64,000 nt of DNA from Massospora cicadina (taxonomy: Eukaryota > Entomophthoromycota > Entomophthoromycetes > Entomophthorales > Entomophthoraceae). The DNA is taken from positions 124,001 to 188,000 of the forward strand of contig JAKSZP010009243.1 in assembly GCA_022478985.1 (NCBI GenBank), read 5' to 3'. Below, in pieces: positions 42,353 to 54,055 of the stretch. The notes beneath the pieces were generated by a model. It had not been told where the DNA came from and made no database searches. It was given only the letters and a program-made list of their open reading frames with translations. The position numbers were made by a program, and so were the translations under genes. How positions within the stretch are numbered: the stretch's first letter is position 1; each line of letters begins with the position of its first letter.

Positions 42353-43090
42353 CTAAAACTAAAAGATATCATCTAAACTATCAGCCCAGACATCTTCTTA
42401 ATTGCTTCAACCTTGTTGGGAAGAGGTTGAATCCTTTTTTGATACCTAATGCCCCAGAAACTCCATTTTGTTCTAAAAAATGTTCACTTTAATGACATCA
42501 CTTTTAGTGAAGCCTTTGGAGTTGATTGAATACTTCTCTTAGGTGATCCATATAAGATGTGAACTCTTCAAGTATACAGTTATATAGTTGAGGTAAATAA
42601 TATGCATGAAAGTTTGAGATTATTTAAAATACCATATATTGCTTGTTGTAAAGTAGATGGGTCATTAAACAATCCCTGCGGCATTCTTGTGGGGTTGACC
42701 AAACCTTTGCTGATGATTAAAGCATATTTAGGACTGTTTTCTGGAGCCAGTTTCAAATGAAATTACCACTTGCTAGATCTATGGCTGAAAATATTGGTCA
42801 TTAGCTAGTAGCAGAAGAGAATCGTCAATCCAAGGAAGGGGAAGACTATCCTTTTTATAACCACATTGAGGCGTTGGTAGTTTAAATCCACTCTATGACC
42901 ACCATCTTTCAGCTAATAACAGGGGAGAATCCCAGGGATTACGGGATGGAACTAATAATCTAGAATCCAATAGTTGTTTAAGTTCAACCATCACCTGAGC
43001 TTCTTAAACCTTACTCTTTTGATATGGTCAGGTACAAAATGGGGCCACATCTCCAGTCTCTACTTGATGTTCTACACCATTAATATTACA
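42353..43090 (-). pseudogene. GY-K reverse transcriptase, N-terminal part
   Basis: Read on the minus strand: MVELKQLLDSRLFVPSRNPW, DSPLLLAERWW, KKDSLPLPWIDDSLLLL, then further degenerate text to the GY-D insertion. The words correspond to GY-B LDKLLKSGMIVPSKSPWASP and KKDSYPLPRIDNALDHL. The catalytic box region is too eroded to read. Confidence 0.78.
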
Positions 43091-44100
43091 GAATCTTATG
43101 TAGAGGTTAAAAATGTTCATAATATTCATCCAATAATTTGTCTACTTCTTTGCACTGATCAGTAGCTAGTCCGGGATCAATGGAAGTATTAGTATGGCCA
43201 ATGGTAGGGGACTAAACAAGAACCATACCTCCTAGTTCCCCAAAACTCTAAACATCCACTTTTTCATCAGCAAATATGTGAAAGTAAACAATTGGGGTAT
43301 ATAGTCCAACAATTATTGGTTTATCCATTAAGTTTGCTAATAAAACTGAAATAGGCTAGTATATGCAGGATCTTAAACCACAACAAGTCAAGACTTCTCT
43401 TACAAAGGACTTAAATGTCGTGAACTTATAGTAGCTGCCCAGGTATAGTAACATGAATTTGAGTGTCTTCATAATGTAAGATTTGGGAGGGATTACCATA
43501 ACTTTAGGTGAATAGAGTGGCATACCTTCATATCCATCTACTGATTTAGGAGGCAGTCAGACTCTAGTCCCACATATATGATACTTGAATTGATCAACTT
43601 TATTTTCTGTTTCAAGTAGACATAACTTTATATTTCAGTTATATCGGTTGAAATTCAAAATCAATGGCACTCAATGCCCAAGGAGAGAAAGAAATCCTTA
43701 ATTATAATTGATAATAGCTACTTGATTATTAAAAATTGAGTACCAATCAAGATCTTATAACTTGAATTATCTGAGGCAACAGCAGAGGTTGTTATTAATA
43801 TTTTTCAAATTTTATGAGTAAGGATAAGTACGCTCCAATAGCTCAAGTGCATAAAAGACCAGAAGTCTTATACTCCATATAGTGAGTACATTTGAAGCAA
43901 TTTTGATCCGCTTCATAACTTTGGAAGATATACCATTAACAGGTGAGCAAATATCTATAATATCTAGAGCTGGAATCTTTTAAACCTTCAGGCTACATGA
44001 GTCACTTGGCTACTAAATTGTGGGGCAAGATGAAGAACATAGGTGTCTCATCAACCAAGGAATAAGGGAAAGTAGGATCTTTATATCATTGAAGACCCAA
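43091..44100 (-). pseudogene. GY-K protease and linker (broken)
   Basis: NSSYKILIGTQFL near 43760-43720 equals the GY-B protease end NANYDILIGTSFL. The linker reads SPKVMVIPPKSYIMKTLKFM near 43520-43460 and LIVGLYTPIVYFH-like text near 43320. The active-site D-S-G could not be read with confidence in 43960-44060. Confidence 0.65.
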
Positions 44101-45357
44101 TCACCTCCTCCAATACCGTTTGAATAACTTGTTCAATATCAATAGGTAAAATGGACTTAGGTTGAGTCTTAGTGTTATCGTCAACTTGAAGAGCCTCAAC
44201 CTTCATCTTGACCTTTCTTTTTCCGCCATATCTGAAATTTTTTTCCAACAAATTCGTTCCTGTTAATGGATTCCATTACAATAGGTTCACCAAATTTCCT
44301 TTTTGGACTCTATTGCATGTACTTTGGGTCATTTAAGAGTGGTAGAACTTCTATGAACCCATATCAACTAGGAACATTGATAAGAGCTTTTTTAATATCC
44401 TGTATAAAACTGAAATATTCTTCAAGTTAATCATGTGGAGTGGAACTTCGGTATTTGGTTCCAAGGCTGAAATTACTTATGTAATAGTATAATACAAATT
44501 AATTCTCTTATTAGTCACTACAGGATGAGAGTTGGCATAGAAACAGATAGCAAAATAATAAGGACTCTCTCCCTTGTTTAATTGGATGCCTATAAAAGCC
44601 TGATTCTGGTTCAAAAGGATTTAGTAACTTCCAAATTCTAGAATTAAAGCACTTTGAACTTGACTCAAATATTAGCACTCCTGAAGGTGAGGGGTCATTA
44701 TCTCTCTGGCAGCACAGCTTAATCAGAAATGAATATGCTTGACTTTTTTATGGTCAGTTGCTTCTTCTATTGCACTCTTAGGCGATCAAAAAAAGCTATA
44801 CTATCCTGTCCTAGGACATAATTTCCTAAAAATTAAGTTTGGAAGAAAAAATTACCAGGGTCAATAAAGTGTTAATGCCAGAGACCATGATAGGGCAGAG
44901 GATACAATGTCCGTTTAAGTCAGTGGAGCTGGTACAAAATTTGACTCCAAATAGTCTCTAATTCTTATTGAGTTTTCTCCAAATCTAATTTAAGGAGGAT
45001 GCTGAAGCCTTTTGAGTTCTCTGAACTTGCAAAGTCTGAATCTCAATTTGATTGAAATGTAATTGAGCTTCACATTGGCTTACTCGGTCATTAAGGCATT
45101 TGTATTTGTCATCTAATTGGTTTAGATGTCCATCATCAACTTCTTTAAATGTCATAAAGTTATCCATTCAAGCAGACAAAGCACTCAAAGTAATTTGAGG
45201 GTTAAAGGGACTCCCATCAAGGCGTACCTTGAATTCAGTAGCCAATTTTTATAATTGAGACTTCAAAGTGGCTATAACCTTGGTTTATATCTTCTTTCCA
45301 TGAATCATCATCTCCAGATACAGGGATAACCAGTCCAGGAGGTCCTGGGGGTCCTTC
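44101..45357 (-). pseudogene. GY-K Gag remnant
   Basis: Low-complexity, stop-rich. Readable pieces: ILPIDIEQVIQTVLEEVIGS near 44165-44105 (as in the gag-protease link of this group) and HLNQLDDKYKCLNDRVSQCE near 45130-45070, a coiled-coil-like stretch comparable in place to the GY-D lysine-rich coil. No zinc knuckle could be read. LN-1 follows on the right. Confidence 0.55.
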
Positions 45358-45506
45358 TCATCCATCCTAGTTTATCTAAAGTTATTGTGGGGAAGACTGA
45401 CCATGGGATGGACACTTCCGAATATGACTCAGGAAAGACAAACTTAGTACCAGGGGAGGCACCCCAGAGAAGCGATGCTATCTCTTGTTGCCAGCGGGAA
45501 CGCCAC

Positions 45507-48500
45507 TTATGGGGAGGGAGAGGGGACGTGTGAAGGGGCCGTAGCCACTATTGAGCACGTGTGGAGGAAGGGGTCTGATTTGATGAACCAGATTTGGAAC
45601 CAGGAGGAGACCAGCTGTCGGCGACGCGGTGGGAGGTATCCAAACATCCATGCTTGGAAGTGGTCCACCAAATGAGACCGAAATCTTTGGAAAGTTTCTG
45701 GGAGGGTGGGTGTGGAGCCTGCGATGGCATCTAAGACGATCGTGTGGATGTTCCACATGGCGATTGCAACCACCAGAGCACGGAGGGAGGGTGGAAGAGG
45801 GGAGGCCATTGATAGAGCAAACATATCTCTTGACAGACTGAAGGGATGCGTTTGATCCTGGCCCAGCAGACGTTGAACTTCGCGCCATATCACTTATGAG
45901 GTGGGGCACTTCTCCAGGCGGTGGATCAGCGTTCCATACTGGCCACACATGACACAGGATGAGTGTAAAGCGTTAGAGCGCTCAGCTGTACGATACACCC
46001 GCCTCAGGCAGCGCCACACATGGGAGCGGACTTAAGGCTGCAACAGAGGATGGTGTGCGTATTTCCAGATAGTTTTTTGGGTCTCAGTGGAATAAGGGAT
46101 GTTTATCATGTCCAGGTAGTCCACCCTGGATAGGACATGGGGCCGAATGGGGATCACGCCATCATGGATGGGTAGCCCTTGTACCTCTTGTGTGAACTGA
46201 GGAGAGGGGCGGCCTCTTCAGGTTGTATGTCCGCTAATACAAATTCTCAACTCTGCGCTTCGCATGGAGAGTAGGATTCGTTTGTAGTGGGTTTTAGTCC
46301 CGTGAGGACCTGTGGCCGATGTGTGTGATGCGAGGTATTTCATCAGGGAGTGGGGGTTTGATGGATTGTTGAGGCCCAAGGCTCAGGAGAAGTTGGAGTG
46401 GGCCGCGCGGGACCAGTGTTGGGATGGGAGTGTAGGAGCGGTGACGGCCGCGATCCAGGTGCTCAGGATCTTGGCAGCATGGGCTTTGAAGTCAAGCAGG
46501 CCCATGCCACCTTGATGATGAGGGCCAAACAAGACCTCTAGCCGTACTGGTGGAGGGCGGCCTGACCAAAGCCATCCTTGCAGCAAGGCATACAGGGATT
46601 TGAAGAAGCTTGGGGAGAAGGGGATGGCGTGGGCTCCAAACCAGACTTTGGATAGGAGCATAGAGTTGGATAGAACAACCCTGCCAGTGAGGGTAGTAGG
46701 GTGGGCTTCAAGAGAGGCGATTCGCTTCGTCACGTTGTCCAGTATAAGGCCCTCCATTAATGCTGACGCGTATCCGCCTGCCTCCATCCACACGCCCAGA
46801 TGGCGCACCTGTCCTATGGTAGGACGTGGCACAAGGGGAGCACCCGTGGGGTGGTGGGTGTTGAGTTAGTAAGGCGTGGGCGTGGGCGAGCAGATGGGCC
46901 GGGTTGGGAACTAATTGCTGGGGCCCAGCAGTTCTGAAACCGACCAAGGAGGATGATTTTGGTTTTGGAGGCGTTCAGTGTCGCGTTGCTTACCCAGGAA
47001 TATTCCTGGATGAGGGCTTCAAGTGCGCGTGCATCTTTGTTATTAGACACCCGCACCACGCAGTCATCTGCAAATGTCATCATCTTGACTGGGGTTTGTC
47101 CTGGCACATGGACCCCAGTGAGTTGGGCATTCACATTTCGCAGTAGTAGGTCAAGGCTGAAGTTGTATAAGAATGGCTGAGGAGGTCCCCTTGTCGCAAG
47201 CCCCTTTGAGGGTGGACTACTTCCGTTAGAAAGCCTGGGCCACGCACTGCCATTGTTGCAGATTCCGTGAGCAGCATTACCCAGTTTATGAAGTGGGGGG
47301 GTAGGCGGAATTGATGGAGGCAGGCCCTAAGGTATTCCCAGTTTACTCTATCGTAGGCCTTTTGTTGGTCCAAGAATACCAGTGCCCCAGAGGCTGTGGA
47401 CTGACATGCATTAGCCACAGAGTGCACGTTATCCCAAATCGACCTTCTGGAGATGAAAACGAATTGTTCTGGGGAGATGGTGGCAGATGCTACAGTCCCT
47501 AAACGGTTAGCCATGATTTTTGTTAAAATTTTATTTTCTGTGTTTGTTAGAGAAATGGGGCGCCAGAAGGAAAAGTTAAGCTTATCCCCTTTCTTGTAGA
47601 GTGTGACAGTAAAGGCCTCATGTCCTCCTGTTAGGAGGCGCGTTTCCAACAGGCTTTGGTTAAGTGAGGCTAGCAGCAATGGGGATATATATCTGAAATA
47701 TTTTTTGTAGAACTCATATGGAATGCCATCTGGGCCTGGGCATTTTTGGTTTGGCACACCGCGAATGGCTGTCCATAATTTGTTCGGAAAAATTCAATTC
47801 ATTATTTCTGGGTATCAGAAAATGGTGCAGATATGAGCTCAGTTGAGAAATTCTGCCATTTTGCCAGCTGAATTGGTTCAGCTCGGTATAACTCGGAGTA
47901 ATATTTTTGCATTTTGATTGCCACTTTGGCTGGTGTGTCCAAAATGGAATTATCTGATCTTCACACCTGTGTGCAGGCCACGCTCTGGCGTGGTGCAAAA
48001 TTTTTTTAAAGAATTATGCGGTGCACTTTTCACCTTTAGTGATGCATGTGGCCCTGTATTGGACACAAACCCAATGTTTGTGTTGCCTTTCAAGTGCGTT
48101 GAGGTGGGCGGCTGCCTCTGCCCACTTCCAGCCCCATGCAGGGCTGTATCCTGTAGCTGGAATGTTGGACTCCAAGTGGGCCAATTCCGCCAGAGTGCAT
48201 GAGATAACCGCCGATGTGGCTCATGAGCATCTGGAGGAGAGATGGCGATTGTGGTGGATGGTGTCCTCTTTGAAAGTTGCCCATGTGGAAATGGGGTCCG
48301 CGCAAAATGGTGCAACAAACAATTTGCCGAAGTTGCCTCTTCCACCCATGTGGAAAATCCTGGTGATGTGAGCTCGGGGGGGGCAGATTTTGCACCAATG
48401 TGGGGCCTTTGCAACTGTGACAGGTAAGTGGTAGGTTATTGATACCAGTCAGTGGTCAGAGAATTCCATTTTTGTTGTTTTGAAGAGGGAGATTTGGGGT

Positions 48501-49130
48501 TGGAATTTCGCCGGTGTTAGAATAAGGTTGATGTGGGTCATGGACCTTAATTGGCCATTGTGGATGTGGGGACGCATCATGTTTTTGAGCAGCGGGGCAT
48601 GTCGCAGCAGCACACCATTAACCCAAGGGTGGCCTTTAGAACGCATAGCTCTACATGACCCTGTGCAGCGTGGGGTGAGGGGGTCACCGGTCCATTGGTG
48701 AGGTTAGCCAATAGTTCATGTCGCTGACTAGGAAAGAATCAGGGGGTAGCAGGAGGGATTTGACTGATGAGAAAAATTCCTGACGCTCGTGTGCACCATT
48801 TGGGGCATAGATGTTGACGATTGCATGCACTACATCAGCCCACAAGAAGTTGACGACGAGCACTCAGCCATTTAGGAATGTTTTTGAGGATGTGAATTTG
48901 AAAAAATTATATTTCTGATTTAGCACCCCACAGTGCTTTGACCAAAAGGATAGGGATGGGAGGAGCATTGTTTTCCAAGCTTTCTTGGAACCTCGTGGAC
49001 AGTGGGACTCCTGGATGGCCAGGATATCCATGGGTAAATTGTGTTGTAAAAAACTCAGTTTTCTACCCCGGGATGGTGAGGCCTTGAGTCCAGCGATATT
49101 CAACGTCCTTAGAGTGAAGGTTTCCCCCAT
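45507..49130 (-). pseudogene. LN-1 ORF2: endonuclease, reverse transcriptase, CCHC (broken)
   Basis: Starts at ATG 49130 with MGETFTLRTLNIAGL, then the endonuclease motif DILAIQESHCPRGSKKAW near 49040-48985 and VNIYAPNGAHERQEFFSSV. RT: KCPGPDGIPYEFYKKYFRYI near 47750-47690, GHEAFTVTLYKKGDKLNF, FWRPISLTNTENKILTKIMA, FLDQQKAYDRVNWEYL, then LRQGDLLS, and the catalytic box MMTFADDCVVRVSNNKD near 47085-47035 (FADD complete). The end has CVMCGQYGTLIHRLEKC (CX2CX7HX4C) near 45950-45905 and a terminal helix. Frameshifts near 49000, 48400, 47200, 46800. LINE clade not assigned; the layout fits L1-like fungal elements. Confidence 0.92.
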
Positions 49131-49319
49131 TGCGCCTTAGGTGTGAGGGGTGAGCCCCCAGGCCCACCAGCCTCTTCAAGGTCCCCACGGGCTTTCACAG
49201 CAGTGTGGGTGTTAGCAGCAACGCTATTGGGGTTTTTGTTAATTTTTGTGGAAAGAGTTGTGTTGGCTTTGGCCTTCGCTTTTTGTTTTCCCAACGTCAG
49301 ACAAAGTTTTTGCGGTGCA

Positions 49320-50549
49320 GATGAGTTCAGTGCACCATCAAGCGGGTCAAATTTTTTTTTTCAGCTGGGATAGGTCCCAAGTCAGTTTCAACTGGAGCTT
49401 GGGTGCAGCGATTAGGTGAGATCAAATCTCCCATTGGATCCTCAAATTGAGTGGCCCACTCAGCCTGGGCTTCCCAATCTGATTGGACGATAGATTCCCA
49501 AGTTGCTTCCACCACGAAGGTCTCCATGTCCTCCTGGCGTTGTGAGTGTGGGATGGCGGTGGTGGCCTTGGCCGCTTCCTTGGCCATGGCCCTATGGGCC
49601 TGCTTGGCCTTCTTCCACTCCTGCGGGGAGATGGGCTTTACCAATAGGTAGCAGCCTTGTGCTCCCCACGGGAAAGCCTCCTTGGTGCTTGCAGTTGGTT
49701 CATAGTGCGCCTCTCCGCTGGCCATGGCCGCCGAGGGGTGCTCTTGGAATGTATCGCCCTCCTTGATGGGGCATGTGTGCACCTTATGGCTGAACGCGTC
49801 ACAGTGGGTACAAATGGGGGGCGCGCTGTCCACAGTTACCTGGAATGGGTGGGTGGTATGCCCTACAATATCAATAAAAGTGGAGTGCAGGATCTGGGTT
49901 AGGTCCTTCGCGATCTCCTCAGTTGGGGTCAGAACTGCGATGGCTTTGCCGGTGCACAGGTGTGGCATCAGCGTGAAGCGTTGCATTTTGAAAGATTGTA
50001 TTTCGCTATATACGGCGAGACCTTCTTTCAGGTGTTGTTTAAAAATGGCACATTTTACCTTAGTAGGCAAAAAGTCAAACATGAGGAAAATTTGGTTTGA
50101 TTTTGTCCATCTAGTGCATTTGGTTTTGATGACCCATTGCCCTTCAGGAGGTCAACCACTATGTGCACCGCTGCAGCCTCATCTGCTGCTTTTTTGCTTT
50201 TAAAACCTAGGTCCAGCCAACCACGCGACATGGAGTGAGGTGCAACGTACACCGCGGTCAGGAAAACTTTGTGTGCATCTTCACAAAATTTTTCCCATAA
50301 GGCCGTTTTTTGGATGTCCAGATACACATGGACTCCGAATTCCACTGACGAAAGTGGCTGGGAGTGTGGCGTGTTGATGTACTGGTTGCATCGTGCTTGC
50401 CACACGAGTATCTTTGGGGAAATTGTGGCCGCCAGTTTTTTAAGATTTTTGTCTATTCCACCGGATTCTCTGGGGCGTTTTTGAACGTTGGAGGCCACGG
50501 GCCTTCCACCTGCTCCTCTTACCTTGCTTGCCTAACTGCTCCCTGACAT
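49320..50549 (-). pseudogene. LN-1 ORF1: RNA-binding CCHC protein (broken)
   Basis: ATG at 50549 (MSGSS) meets TAG at 50532-50534 where LN-2 has TGG, so the start is dead. The text continues MASNVQKRPRESGGIDKNLK (50498), YINTPHSQPLSSVEFGVHVY and GWLDLGFKSKKAADEAAAVH to about 50150, then shifts to DFLPTKVKCAIFKQHLKEGL and the zinc knuckle PICTHCDAFSHKVHTCPIKE near 49815-49760 (CX2CX4HX4C). The Ala/Lys-rich C-terminal part is HRAMAKEAAKATTAIPHSQR. Likely binds the LINE RNA. About 400 codons, as in LN-2. Confidence 0.88.
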
Positions 50550-50660
50550 GGGCACAGACTAATCTCCTCTGTGAGATCATCAAACTAGATTCAGTCTTGA
50601 GTTGAATAGGTTGCAATAGTGATTGCAACGAGAAAGAAAAGTCCTCATCCATCCTATTTA

Positions 50661-51436
50661 GACAAACACTCAGGCCCTTGGGTCACACCCTTCCATGACG
50701 TCTTGTTGAGTCAATTTCTGATAACGTTGCTGCAAAGATCATAATGTAACTTTAATTTAATTAATTCTCTGAGCCCAACCAACATCAAGTTCCTGAGACG
50801 TTGATTGAACTGATTAACAAAATACATAGAAATCCCAATATCAATTAAGGTAAATTGCATTTGAGCTTCATTTTATCAAACGTCAGCTGTCAAGAATAGC
50901 GTCTATATTGTTATGAACTTAGGATGAAGCAGTATTATAAAAATTTACCACTGCCAAGTGTGATTTGTGAGACAATTCTAGCTTTTTATCTAACTCAATA
51001 TGATGTACTAAAAGGAACTTAAGAAGATGATGCACAGCGGGATGTAAAAATTAGTGAAGATAATGAACTGTACCATTTACCAACTTATTAATGATAATTG
51101 ATTAGATTCATACATTATACACAATGTAGAGGGTAATGCGGAATCCCAAAGCGAAAAGGATTATCACCCATAAGGCAAGCCCCATTAAGTATTAGTTAAA
51201 TTTGTATTCCAATATTTTTAACCTGAAAATGATACTGACGCTGATTAACATTATAAAATCATAAATTAATTTCAAAGTATCCTGTAACTCCAAGGCTTCA
51301 GGCTGCAGAGGAGTTACTTGATATCTAGACTAAGTTAACCAGTTAGTCACACTTCTAGCATGATCATGGTTATCATTTTGACTGTTTGTTATTCTCCATG
51401 GAGTGATAGACGTTTTCACTAGCAACATCTTAGAGG
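50661..51436 (-). other. GY-K leader between LN-1 and primer site
   Basis: AT-rich, short frames only. On the minus strand the part next to the primer site reads MENNKQSK in one frame. No domain recognised. Its place between primer site and gag makes it leader plus lost gag start. Confidence 0.55.
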
Positions 51437-51454
51437 CCCCTGTAGTGAGCACCA
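51437..51454 (-). promoter_or_regulatory. GY-K primer binding site
   Basis: Minus strand TGGTGCTCACTACAGGGG, identical to GY-E over 18 bases. About 12 bases (GAGAAAAAAG-like on the minus strand) lie between it and the nearest LTR homology, more than usual. Confidence 0.78.
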
Positions 51455-51466
51455 CTTTTTTCTCAG

Positions 51467-51959
51467 GACAAATTTAACAGCCAATTTGCTGATTTTGATA
51501 TCTCTTAAGGCAACGAGAAAATAGTCAACTGGCTGAGAAATCAAAAATAAGGTGGCTCAAATCTGTGATTCCTGGAAAAGGATATTCTTTTAATAATTAT
51601 TTGTTGTAGAATCACTTAATGAAACTAAACAAGAAGATCATAAGACAAAAAAAGGATGTTTATTTTAGTTAAGCCTTGTATACAATGGTAATGCAGGATT
51701 GTTTTGGAAATATGAACTTCTAAGATTTCTTCATATAGGATCCTTCATCAACCACTGTCGCAATGTTAATCATGAAGATCTCCTAGAGGAGTTTGGTGGT
51801 GGTTCATTTACATCAGAAGCTGTCGCTTCAGGGGTATCTGAATATTTTGACATTTGAGGATCAAGTGTAGAAATGACTCCTTCATCAATTTATTTATCAC
51901 TGAGGTAATCTTATTAGGAGTAGAGTTATTTCATCTCCATCATTATCCCAATGTCTGCA
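51467..51959 (-). repeat. GY-K 5' LTR
   Basis: Partner of 31009-31500; ends ATGTCTGCA at 51959. The left limit is by alignment and may be off by a few bases. Confidence 0.83.
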
Positions 51960-52535
51960 ATGATAGAGCACTACTTAAACCTAAGTTTAGGAAGAGGTAT
52001 GAAAATGGACCACAGGATGATTTTTGCTCTTAACTCTAAGGGTAAAAAATTATTAATTACCAAAGCAGTTACCCAAGGATAAAAAAAGTGGGGTCAGCAT
52101 AGTTTTAATAGTTCCTTAGAGTTAATAATAAACAAAACTGCTGTTATTATTTTAGATGCCCAAATTATCCAGCTTTATAATATAATAACATATCTGTTTA
52201 GTTATGAAGGGTTTTTATTTATACTATTAGTATCTATATACTGGACAAATATGATTTTTTAAATGGTTAATGCTTACTGAATCTTATGTACTGATTAGCG
52301 CTGATTCTGAATATGAAGTCAGAAATTTTCTATGGCCTCAGTTTTTTGCAATTGCCCTTCTTATTTCTCTAGAAAATACATGTGCACAAACTAGCAAATG
52401 CTTTATATATAACATTATTAAACTAATCTTTGCATAATGCATGTTGCTATTCAAACTGTATACCTATTAATTTATTTCAGTTTATTAATATTCATGACAG
52501 ATAAGTTTATTATGTCAACATAATAATACACTATT
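51960..52535. other. AT-rich spacer, nothing recognised
   Basis: About 575 bp, no long frame, no match to other parts of the window that I can see. Its last bases AATAATACACTATT (52522-52535) resemble AATAATAACTATT at 61461-61473 and may be the target duplication of LN-2. Confidence 0.6.
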
Positions 52536-52633
52536 TCAGGACTTTTCTTTCTCGTTGCAAACACTTTTGCAACCTATTTAATTCAAGACTAGATCTAGTT
52601 TGATAATCTCACAGAGGAGATTAGTCTGCGCCC

Positions 52634-53888
52634 ATGTCAGGGAGCAATTGGGCAAGCAAGGTAAGAGGAGCAGGCGGAAGGCCCGCGGCCTCCAACGTTC
52701 AAAAACGCCCCAGAGAATCCGGCAGAATAGACAAAAATCTCAAAAAACTGGCGGTCACAATTTCCCTGGAGATACTCACATGGCAAGCACGATGCAACCA
52801 GTACATCAACACGCCACACTCCCAGCCACTTTTGTCGGTGGAATTTGGAGTCTGTGTGTATCTAGATATCCAAAAAACGGCCTTATGGGAAAAATTTTGT
52901 GAAGATGTACACAAAATTTTCCCAACCGCGGTGTACATTGCACCTCACTCCATGTCGTGTGGTTGGATTGGACCTAGGTTTAGAAAGCAAAAAAGCAGCA
53001 GATGAGGCTGCAGCGGTGCGCATAGTGGTTGACCTCCCTGAAGGGCAACGGGTCATCGAAACCAATTGCACCAGATGGACAAAATCAAACCAAATTTTCC
53101 TCACGTTTGACTTTTTGCCTACTATGGTAAAACGTGACATTTTGGAGCAACACCTGAAAGATGGTCTCGCTGTATATGGCAAAATACAATCTTACAAAAT
53201 GCAACGCTTCACGCTGATGCCACACCTGTGCACTGGCAAAGCCATCGCAGTTCTGACCCCAACTGAGGAGATCGCGAAGGACCTAAACCAGATCCCACAC
53301 TCCACTTTTATTTATATTGTAGGGCATACCACCCACCCATTCTGGGTAACTGTGGATAGCACGCCCCCCATTTGCACCCACTGTGACGCGTTTGGCCATA
53401 AGGTGCACACATGCCCCATCAAGGAGGGCGTCACATTCCAAAAGCACCCCTCGGCAGCCATGGCCAGTGGAGAGGCGCACTATGAACCAACTGCAAGCAC
53501 CAAGGAGGCTTTCCCGTGGGGAGCACAAGGCTGCTACCTATTGGTAAAGCCCATCTCCCCGCAGGAGCAGAAGAAGGCCAAGCAGGCCCATAGGACCATG
53601 GCCAAGGAAGCGGCCAAGGCCACCACCACCATCCCACACTCACAACGTCAGGAGGACATGGAGACCTTTGCGGTGGAAACAACTCGGGAATCCATCATCC
53701 AATCAGATTGGGAAGCCCAGGCTGAGTGGGCCACTCAATTTGAGGATCTAATGGGAGATTTGATCTCACCTAATCGCTGCACCCAAGCTCCAGTTGAAAC
53801 TGACTTGGGACATATCCCAAATGAAAATTTTTTTTTGACCCACTCAATGGTGCACCAAACTCATCTGCAACGCAAAAAATTTGTCTGA
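52634..53888 (+). pseudogene. LN-2 ORF1: RNA-binding CCHC protein (one frameshift)
   Basis: ATG at 52634: MSGSNWASKVRGAGGRPAAS, then CNQYINTPHSQPLLSVEFGV. A frame change near 52975-52985 (LN-1 stays in frame here) leads to LGLESKKAADEAAAVRIVVD, and the frame is then open to 53888 with the knuckle PICTHCDAFGHKVHTCPIKE near 53373-53430 and HRTMAKEAAKATTTIPHSQR. Only one lesion is visible, less than in LN-1 ORF1. Start chosen because LN-1 has the same ATG context. Confidence 0.9.
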
Positions 53889-54055
53889 TGTTGGGAAAAC
53901 AAAAAGCGAAGGCCTAAGCCAACAAAACTCTTTCCACAAAAATTAACAAAAACCCCAATAGCATTGCTGTTAACACCCACACTGCTGTGAAAGCCCGTGG
54001 GGACCTTGAAGAGGCTGGTGGGCCTGGGGGCCCACCCCCTCGCACCTAAGGCGCA

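Larger units (their letters stand above)
45358..50660 (-). mobile_element. LN-1: full-length LINE with target duplication, in GY-K
   Basis: Body 45375-50644. Flanks TCATCCATCCTAGTTTA (45358-45374) and TCATCCATCCTATTTA (50645-50660) differ by one inserted base, so this is a clean target-primed insertion. Starts GGACTTTTCTTTCTCGTTGC like LN-2, so it is probably full length. Two ORFs, ORF1 with CCHC, ORF2 with endonuclease, RT and C-terminal CCHC. The tail ends AATAACTTTAGA, not poly(A). Very similar to LN-2 in opposite orientation. Confidence 0.93.
31009..51959 (-). mobile_element. GY-K: Ty3/Gypsy LTR retrotransposon, split by GY-D and LN-1
   Basis: LTRs 31009-31500 (3') and about 51467-51959 (5') on the minus strand, PPT and primer site in the right places, and coding remnants in the order integrase, RNase H, RT, protease, gag when read from left to right. 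GY-D (33281-42347) cuts the RT and LN-1 (45375-50644) cuts gag or leader; both have target duplications. Net length without guests is about 6.6 kb. No matching outer 5-mers (GAACA, ATGAT). Confidence 0.87.

Noticed and set aside
45478..45948. 156-codon minus frame rich in Pro and Ser
   Set aside because: Alternate frame of the LN-1 ORF2 end; the same shadow appears in LN-2 (57235-57705). The real frame carries the CCHC motif.
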